Shown here piece after piece: positions 57,413 to 64,000 of a stretch of 64,000 nt of DNA (positions are counted from its first letter, which is position 1; each line of letters starts with the position of its first letter). Origin of the DNA: Anas platyrhynchos (Eukaryota > Chordata > Aves > Anseriformes > Anatidae); assembly GCF_047663525.1 (NCBI RefSeq), contig NC_092604.1, positions 13,069,501 to 13,133,500 of the forward strand, given 5' to 3'. A program made the translations under genes and the position numbers. Under the pieces are notes generated by a model. It saw only the letters and a list, made by a program, of their open reading frames with translations, was not told the DNA's origin and did no database searches.

Positions 57413-58611
57413 AAAGGTTAAATTTGTCATTTGATTCCTGGGATCATAAAATGGTAGGAGATTTAAACTTCATGGTTTCCACCCTCACCTCTGCTCATTT
57501 TGAGGCACAGGAACAATGTCCATGCTACATCTTGATAAATTAAACGAAGTGACAAGTCGTTAGTTCTGAGGCACGTGTTAAGTGTTCTAGGGCAGTAGCT
57601 CCTCGAAGTGTAACAGTGGTCAGGAAGCCAGTGTGATGCTACAAAGGACAAAGTTTTTGTCTTGCAAAATGTATAATTTAATACAAAACTATGAAAAGCA
57701 ATAGAAGAGAAAGGAGAAGGTTGGCTGAAACTGAGACTGTTTAGATCTGTAAGCATGCATCATGTGGGACACAAAGTTACTACAACAGAGTTGTCATTCA
57801 GTGTGTAGTGATTTATTACTGCACTTGGAAAGAATTGGCTGCGTCTTGGTGTAGGTATCACCATAACTGTTAATAAGCTAGAGGAATGCAGAGAAAAGGT
57901 GAAGATGGAAGAAAAGCTGTTACTATTGCACGATCCCTGCGTGTTATGCTAACCAGTACTGTCTCATTTTTCATTTGCATTCTTTTGTCTCGGTATCCAT
58001 ATCGTTAGCCTGAAATGTAAAACTTACCTGCAGGCTTTTTATGGGCAGGAATCTTCCTTTGTTCTGAATTTTTTATGCACAACACTGAATGCAGTTTGAG
58101 TCCCGACTCATGAGCAGGACCCAAAAGTCCTGCCATGTTGTTATCCTGTCCTGCAGTGTTACGGTGCTGTCCTGCTCCTGCTGAAGCTCATGGCAAAATG
58201 TATCCCGCTTTCTCTGGCTGTGAAATTATATAGCACTGATGCTAGGAGCAGACCTTAGAAGTGAAGAAGAGAGCAAATCACAAAAGCATTACCCAGAACA
58301 GATTCTTCAGAAAAAAATCCCCTGTGCGAGGGGCTGAGAATGGGAAGGTGCACGCATGCAGCTTCTGGCAGGGTCACACTCGTAACATCTGGCTGTGAAA
58401 GCCGGGAGGCTCTGCCAGCTCCTTTCGAATAACAGGCCGTGCTCACGGAGACGGAGCGTAACTGCATTCCTGCAAAACTCGCCCAGAACACTTGGAAGGG
58501 GTCACAAGGAGGAATGTCAGGGAAATAGGGGAAGGGCCTAGGACTGTTAAAGCCAGAGCCATTCAATCTGGCTTCAATTGCTTCAGTTGCTTTTTCTTTT
58601 TCCTTCTCCTG
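57413..58611. other. noncoding stretch, possible decayed repeat, no gene recognised
   Basis: Just right of the MIR, CATAAAATGGTAGGAG near 57445 faintly resembles the reverse 3' end of CR1, and GAGGCACAGG near 57502 resembles MIR text. Neither is long enough to call. The rest is mixed DNA without recognised features. Confidence 0.35.
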
Positions 58612-58688
58612 TTTTTCCCCCTTCCCTTCCTTTCCCTTCCCTTCCCTTCCCTTCCTTTCCCTTCCCTTCCCTTCCCTTCCCTTTTTCT
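58612..58688 (+). repeat. 77-nt pure pyrimidine tract with (CTTCC)n and a 25-bp higher-order period
   Basis: From 58612 to 58688 there is no purine. At 58621-58680 the tract is twelve exact 5-bp units, CTTCC except units 3 and 8, which are TTTCC. The two variants are five units apart, so the array reads as two 25-bp copies plus a partial third. Such mirror-symmetric homopyrimidine DNA can form triplex (H-DNA). Confidence 0.9.
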
Positions 58689-60639
58689 AGAAATTCACCC
58701 ATGAAACCAAGAAAGCAAACCTGCAACAAAAAATGAGAACCCCAGCATGGCTGAGTAAGGGAAGGCATTCAAGTACTGCTAACATCCAGAGACGCTGTAT
58801 AAACAGGGACTGACTTAAGACAGTTCATTAGGAAAACAGGGAGGCTTAGCAGTGGAGCTGGTGCCCTCGCTAGCAGAGCAGTGCAGCAGCTGGGTCTGTC
58901 CGCACTGACGGCCTCAGGTGAGGTCTGGGTTCACCCCCGAGCCCAACCCCTCTGGGTGTCCCCGGTGCCCGGCTGTGTGGCCGCAGCTCCACGTGAGCCA
59001 AAGGCAGGCTCAGCCCTCGGCTCGGGATGGGACCTGACCTGAGCTCATGCCCTACTAGAGAAGCAAGAGGGAGGCCACGAGTTTGAATCGAGGTTCTTGA
59101 AGCCCTGGCACAAATGGCAACGTGAACTGTGACACGAACAGCGTGGCCTGGAGCTCAGGGATCAGCAGAGCCGTGCTGCTCCTGGGCGTTGTTCCTCCAC
59201 AGCCACACGTGGCGTGGCACGGCGAGGCTCCTCTCCCTTCCCAAAGCAAGCCCTGGTACCTGCTGCCTTAGTGCACAACTCCTTGGGCAGCCCAGTGCCT
59301 CAGCCCCCTCTGAGAAGTCTCCATGAGGGTTTCGGCAGCAGCTGCAACCCCCCAGCCGTAATGAGGGCTTCTCAGAGCAGGCGCTGCAGCTGGGGAAGGG
59401 GCTGCCCTTTTTGGGGCTTTTCATTGAAGTCCGGCTGAAGGAGCCCTTTTGTGCCCGGCACTGTCTGGCCTGTCTGCTTTCTGCCTCCATGCTGAGATGT
59501 TCCTGAGAGGACAGTGGGAGATGCTGGTGGCCGTGTGCTGCCCAAGGCTGAGCTGCTGGGGGGCTGGGAGGAGCACACAGGTGGAGGGTGCTGAGGGCTT
59601 GGAGACCCCACGAGGGAGGATGTGCTGGCTTTGGGGCGCAGGGGAAGTTACGGGAACAGAGGTGTAGAAAGGCAAATGTGTGAGTCAATATTCATCCATA
59701 TATTCATGATCTGTAGGCTTGAGTGCTGTGATGCTCATTATCTAGGCATGACCTTAAAAACTGGAGTTGATTGAGAACACGGCAGCCCATCTGCTTGGCA
59801 ACGCGGGCTGCTGGGGGCCTCGCCCCAGCGCTCAGCTGCTGCACTGCTTCCCTGGCCTTTGTCTGAATACAAATGCAAGGGCTCATCTTCATCTCCTGAC
59901 CCTTCGCTGGGGCTGAGGCAAGGCATCCACCACTCCTCTCGCTGGAGCACGGGGAGCGGAACCTCCCCGTGCAGGACCTGCAGCTGTCCCAGCTCCAGCT
60001 CTGTACAGCAACTTCCTCCTCCTCCTCCCCAAAATAAGCAGCGAGCACAAACCTGACAACCCCCATCCTCCACCCGCCCTTCCCCAAGGGCAGCAGAGCT
60101 GCCACCTGCAGCCCTGGTTGCAGGGCAGAGCCCACGCCAGGCCCCTCACGGTGCTGGGGATGGGCACAGGCACCAGGCAGGGTGAGCACAGCTGCGGGTG
60201 GAAGCAGTTTCCTGGCTGCTTCTGCTTCTCCTCCGCCACCCCGCCCTGCTTCCACTGACCAAAGAAATGAATGAGAACTGCTCCTTGCCGCTTAGTCCTT
60301 CCAAACACACAATCACCAGCAAGGAGGAAGCGATGTTAAGTTGTCTGTAGTACAAAAACTCCTTCTGCTCGTTCCTCCAGACACCTTCCTCAGCCTGCTT
60401 CCTAGCATCCCTTCTTCTTTAAAAGAAAACGTGTCTTTCTTCTCAGCAATTAAACTCTATAAAAAATAAAAAAAGGACATTTTCTCCATCATACTTTCCC
60501 ATCTCCCCTTTCCTGGATGGCAATCACAGACTCCAGATCTCACGCTGCGCAGGATATTCTGCCACTGGTCACATCTGGTTCCCTGATGAGATCTGCAGGC
60601 GGCCGAGCTGGAGCGCTGGTGGGGTCACGTGGCGGCTCG
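58689..60639. other. GC-rich noncoding stretch, no gene recognised
   Basis: Long frames (177 and 183 codons on the minus strand) overlap plus-strand frames and have no domain. A (CTC)n run lies near 60014-60028. The patch CATATATTCATGATC near 59696 and CTCATTATC near 59733 is AT-rich. TTAAACTCTATAAAAAATAAA near 60448-60468 is TATA-like but isolated. Confidence 0.45.
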
Positions 60640-60900
60640 AGGTCGCTTATCTTCCTGAAGACCAGCGCTTTTTAATCTCCTTTGATTCCCTTTCTCTCTT
60701 TGTGCAGCACTCTTATCAGTTTGAGACTAAACTGTTGCACAAATGCTCATGAGATCAATCTGCAGATCTTAAATGCAGTAAAAAAGAGGTGTTTTTCTGA
60801 GCAATCTGTTGGAGAGATTTTGTACTGACTTTTAGACTAGTTACACGCTGGTATGCATTCCTTTAGCATTAATGCTTCCTTTGGGACTCGAACCTTACAG
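60640..60900. promoter_or_regulatory. AT-rich island, candidate CNE
   Basis: CTTTTTAATCTCCTTTGATTCC near 60668, CACTCTTATCAGTTTG near 60709 (GATA-like), CTCATGAGATCAATC near 60745 and TAGCATTAATGC near 60864 lie in AT-rich DNA between GC-rich flanks. Confidence 0.33.
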
Positions 60901-61410
60901 AAATATGAGAACCGAGCGTGCAGGCTGCAGACACACCGTGAAAGTCAGCCTGCATGCAGTGTGCATGGACAAGGCACGCTGCCGCCGTGCACGGGGAAAG
61001 AAAAATTCACAGCCCATCTTCTCTAGCTACTGCTGGAAAATTGAAGCTCTTTAAACTCTGCAAGTTTCATTTGAGGAAGAAGGGTGGTTTGTGTTGTTTT
61101 TTTTTTTTTTTCTTCTGAAAATAACTGTTAGCAGAAGTCTCCGCAGTGGCTGCTATTAAGAATGGAAAATAACAAATAAGTCAATAGGCATATATTAAGT
61201 CAGTAGGGCCAGGAATTTATCAATAACGGACTGAGGATGAAGGACACAGTGACAGCTGCATTTAGCACTCAGAATAAGGCAAATCAATCCCATTGACTGT
61301 ATGTTGATTTAAAATCCTTAAAGAATTGGGTTGAGATCATTCTAGTTTTCCAGATACAGACTCACTACCGGGAACCTTCATCCCCGCAAGAAATAAGGAA
61401 ATGTACCAGT
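60901..61410. other. noncoding stretch with T15 run
   Basis: A run of fifteen T lies at 61097-61111. It is otherwise AT-rich (61130-61360), with AATCAATCCCATTGAC near 61281 that vaguely resembles old amniote repeat text. No gene was recognised. Confidence 0.35.
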
Positions 61411-62080
61411 TTAATTTCTTCAGCCCCCACCGCTGTGCTGGCCTACCTGTGGCACTCGGCTGTGTGTGAATGACGGCAGTAAAGTGGCCTCGAGGCCACG
61501 GGGCAGAGCAGTGCCAAAACACTTGGGCTGTGGGGAACGAGGAGGCTGTGACCGTGTGAGCTCTGGCCGTAGAGCTTGAGAGGCACAAAAGCCTGGCTGT
61601 GCTGGAACAGAAGAGCACTTCCTTGTGTTAGGTTAAAAATGAAGTTATTTAAAGTACCCTTTTTTATGTAGCTCTCCGCTCCTTACAGGCTGAGCTCCAG
61701 GCTTACGCTGCCTGCTGGGAGTTCCTCCTGACAGCTGCGTCAATGGGACTCAAAATATTTGTAGATTAAAATGTACATCAGCACATCGAACTATATAAAA
61801 CAGTGAAATTGGTTAAATGGAAACGGGGAGCTGAGCTCAGCGAGCTCAACCTGCCTTTAGACGGGTGTGTGTTGAGGCACCTCGAGCACGTGTGGGCCTG
61901 GCCCTGCACGGGGCCGACCTCCCTCCACCGCGAGCCACCGGCAGCGGCCGCAACGGGGAAGGAAAAACGCAAACATCTTCTGGAAGTTCTCGCTTTGGGG
62001 GTTGTTTGAAGGAGAACTGCAGCAGAATCCTAGCATGCTGCATGAAAGAAAGCCTATTTCTGTCAAGACTTAATTGAGGA
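61411..62080. other. noncoding stretch, nothing recognised
   Basis: Mixed composition with short chance frames on both strands. A CpG patch lies near 61890-61960. Confidence 0.35.
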
Positions 62081-62800
62081 AATTTAATTTTCTTGCTTAA
62101 CTGAATTGCTGTTGATAATCCAAAGTAATTCTGTCTGGTGTGTCTAATTTAGCAGTGAAAAACCTGGATCTTGAAGCTGTGCACAAGAATGTAGCAGATT
62201 TTTGAAAACAGCTTTTCTGAATAGCAAGACAGTAACTCATGGCAGCCTAACAAAAGATCCTTTTCTTTTTTTTTTTTGTTTTTTTGTTTTGTTTTGATGT
62301 AAAACACGAAAGTTCTTGTACCTCGATCCTCTGGCAGTCTGTTTTTAAGAGAAAGAAATGCATTTTTGCAAGTGGCACATCAACAGACCTTGAGAAAATT
62401 GAGTTTGGAGGAAAAAAAAAGAATTGAATTCATTTTGTTTCTCTAAGCACTTTCCCATGTTTCAGATTTTGTACTGATAGATTGATGATATGATTTGCTT
62501 TAAAACCAGGTGGCCTCTCAGTTTCCATCTGTTGTGTCTATTGCTCTGTCTCTAGTGAGAAGCATTGCATAGCTGTGCAGGCATCTGTACCCTTGAGAGA
62601 AAAATCTACGCTATCAGAGCTGCTCGGGGAGATAGAATCTACTTCTGCAGTATCTTAAATGTGAGTTGTATCAGAAACTTGAGGCCCTGCAAGGATCATG
62701 TTTATATTCACCCAGGCTGGATGCACTGAATTTATATTAGCTTTGTGTAAACAACTTTACAACAAAAACAAAACTTAGTGACGGTTTCAAAAGAATCGGC
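62081..62800. other. AT-rich noncoding stretch with poly-T tract
   Basis: A T-rich tract at 62261-62296 is broken by single C or G residues. The surrounding sequence is AT-rich with AATTGAATTC near 62422 and GATATGATTTGC near 62486. It could include unrecognised old repeat. Confidence 0.35.
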
Positions 62801-63479
62801 TCAGATCTTACAAAATAACCTGAGTATCCCACAAACATTTGCTGCGGCTCTTTTGTCTCTCTGGGTGCCAGAGGTGGCCCGGCTTTAGTGAGGGTGTTTT
62901 CCTAAAAGCAGTTCTGATGAACAAACAGTGCCACCTGCGCAAGGACGTGCCGGGACTTCTCGGGTTCTGCAGAACTGGGATTTTGGAGCTCAAACTACGT
63001 GAGGAAAGTCTGCTGGCAGCAATGACTTGTTTGGACCAAAATGTCGCAGGTAACTGGTTGCCCCAGCCCTGGCGCAGGCGATGCAGGTTGGGGACGCAGC
63101 AGCCCCGCAGGCTGCCAGCATTTCTCCAGGAGGTGCTGGCCATGCCTCTAAGTGTGGGATGCAGAGCGAAGCCTTTCCCTTTGGGATGCCTGAAGGAACT
63201 GGGGAACACAAAAAGGCCCAGGACAAACGGGACAAGCTCACATCCCAAAGACAGGGTCCCCCACGTGCTGCCTGTGACCCCCTCGTGTGCCCACATTTCC
63301 CAGCCTGGCGGGGTCACAGCCATCACCAGCAACACGCCAGCTGCTTGCAGCGACCGAACGGCCTTGGTCGGTGGTCATTTAAAAAAAAAAAATGTGTTAT
63401 TTTTGGGTGGCAGAGCTCCAAGTAGGAACCAACTAGTGTAGTGGCAAAACTTGCTTCTGCTCACCGACCGGCCCACACC
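62801..63479. other. noncoding stretch leading into the CpG island
   Basis: GC-rich. A 200-codon plus-strand frame (62839-63441) and a 175-codon minus-strand frame overlap almost fully, a sign of low stop density. An A12 run lies at 63381-63392. Confidence 0.45.
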
Positions 63480-63870
63480 ACGGCACCGTGCTGGTGCCAG
63501 CTCGCGGTGTGGTGGCCGTGGCTGCTGCTGTGTCCCGGTGGGACAAGGCCGGGGAGGCCAAAACCTGGCCGAGCCCCGAGCCCGGAGCCCCCACACGGTG
63601 CTGGCAGCGGGGCTACCCCCGCTCGCCTTTCTCCCCGCCGCCTTGGTTCAGCCGGAGCCGCGGGTTTGGCTTTTATTTATCGGCTTTCGGGCTGCTCTCC
63701 CCTCGCAAAAGGGCTTCGGGCTCCCGGCCCCGACACCCCGGGCACCCGGGGAGCGCCCTGAGGCGGGGGCTGGAGGCGCGGCCCGGCCCGGCAGGGCCCA
63801 GCGCAGGCCGCGGCGGGGCGGGAGCGAGGCGCGGGGCCGCCGCCGTCACGTTCCGGGGGAGGAAGGCGGC

Positions 63871-63888
63871 GGGAGGGCGGGGGGAGGG
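63871..63888 (+). repeat. predicted G-quadruplex in CpG island
   Basis: GGGAGGGCGGGGGGAGGG has four G tracts with single-base loops (A, C, A), a pattern known to give very stable quadruplexes. It lies about 50 bases left of the AP-1-like site. Confidence 0.75.
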
Positions 63889-63931
63889 CTCCGCTCATGC
63901 TCCTTCCACAGGGGCAGCGGCGCTCCGGCGG

Positions 63932-63938
63932 TGACTCA
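63932..63938. promoter_or_regulatory. AP-1/TRE-like site TGACTCA
   Basis: An exact TGACTCA heptamer in the densest part of the terminal CpG island, flanked by GGCGG and TCGCGGG. It is consistent with a promoter binding site for FOS/JUN or MAF/NFE2-type factors, but a 7-bp match alone is weak. Confidence 0.4.
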
Positions 63939-64000
63939 TCGCGGGACGTGGAAAAAAGCACCGAGAGGGCGAGCGGGCGGCAGCGCGGAGCCCCCCGCAG

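Larger units (their letters stand above)
63480..64000. promoter_or_regulatory. CpG island at the right edge, putative promoter or first-exon region
   Basis: CpG density and GC content rise steadily from 63480 and are very high from 63700 to 64000, continuing past the window. It holds TTTTATTTAT at 63671-63680 (TATA-like, but upstream of the densest part), GTCACGTTCC at 63845-63854 (CRE-like half site), a G-quadruplex-prone stretch at 63871-63888, and TGACTCA at 63932-63938 (AP-1/TRE consensus). The frames through it are Arg, Pro, Gly and Ala rich and not recognisable. The gene identity and strand cannot be decided from this window. Confidence 0.6.

Noticed and set aside
57440-57480. Possible reverse CR1 3' tail (CATAAAATGGTAGGAG)
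   Set aside because: Only about 15 bases resemble CR1 and the diagnostic tandem ATTCTATG-type end is absent.
59085-59100. GTTTGAATCGAGGTTC, B-box-like
   Set aside because: No matching stems or A box at the proper distance.
63892-63910. CTCATGCTCCTTCCACAG, splice-acceptor-like, before GGGGCAG
   Set aside because: It lies inside the CpG island where a first exon is more likely than an internal one. No branch point or coding exon could be confirmed.
1-64000. CRISPR arrays, bacterial operons, plasmid or phage genes
   Set aside because: No spaced direct-repeat array, no tightly packed same-strand genes with ribosome-binding sites, and eukaryotic repeats are present.

Overview
The window looks like vertebrate nuclear DNA, most probably from a bird. 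It has no operon-like gene packing and no ORF with a recognisable protein domain. Interspersed repeats are sparse and old: one decayed CR1/L3-type LINE reverse-transcriptase fragment, a few MIR-type SINE fragments, and pieces of another old amniote-type repeat. There are no Alu-, B1- or young L1-like elements. GC-rich, CpG-patchy sequence alternates with AT-rich islands, as is common in avian euchromatin. A non-avian reptile is the main alternative. The species cannot be named from this sequence.

Layout. Positions 1-12000 are single-copy noncoding DNA with AT-rich islands (about 3.0, 4.5, 7.4, 10.2 and 11.2 kb) and short perfect or near-perfect inverted repeats. At 14.09-14.77 kb lies the LINE fragment, identified by decayed translated motifs. 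From 15.8 to 44.3 kb, AT-rich islands of 150-450 bp, many with homeodomain-type TAATTA/ATTAG cores, are separated by GC-rich filler; they resemble conserved noncoding elements (CNEs). From 44.3 to 54 kb the sequence is GC-rich with local CpG clusters. The best cluster (48.66-48.97 kb) has two NotI sites and a strong splice-donor-like site, and directly abuts a long AT-rich island. From 54 to 63 kb there are more AT-rich islands, two MIR fragments (55.14-55.24 and 57.31-57.41 kb) and a 77-nt pure pyrimidine tract with a 25-bp higher-order period. From about 63.48 kb to the right edge there is a strong CpG island, the most credible promoter or first-exon candidate; any gene body would lie mostly beyond the window.

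Interpretation. The window is best read as an intergenic or large-intron regulatory landscape near a gene whose promoter may sit at the right edge. Calls of candidate regulatory islands rest only on composition and motif texture, because conservation could not be measured, and their confidence is low. I found no supportable complete protein-coding gene, no tRNA or rRNA, no CRISPR array and no undescribed multi-gene system. Long uninterrupted frames (up to 303 codons) lie in GC-rich, stop-poor stretches and appear to be chance.
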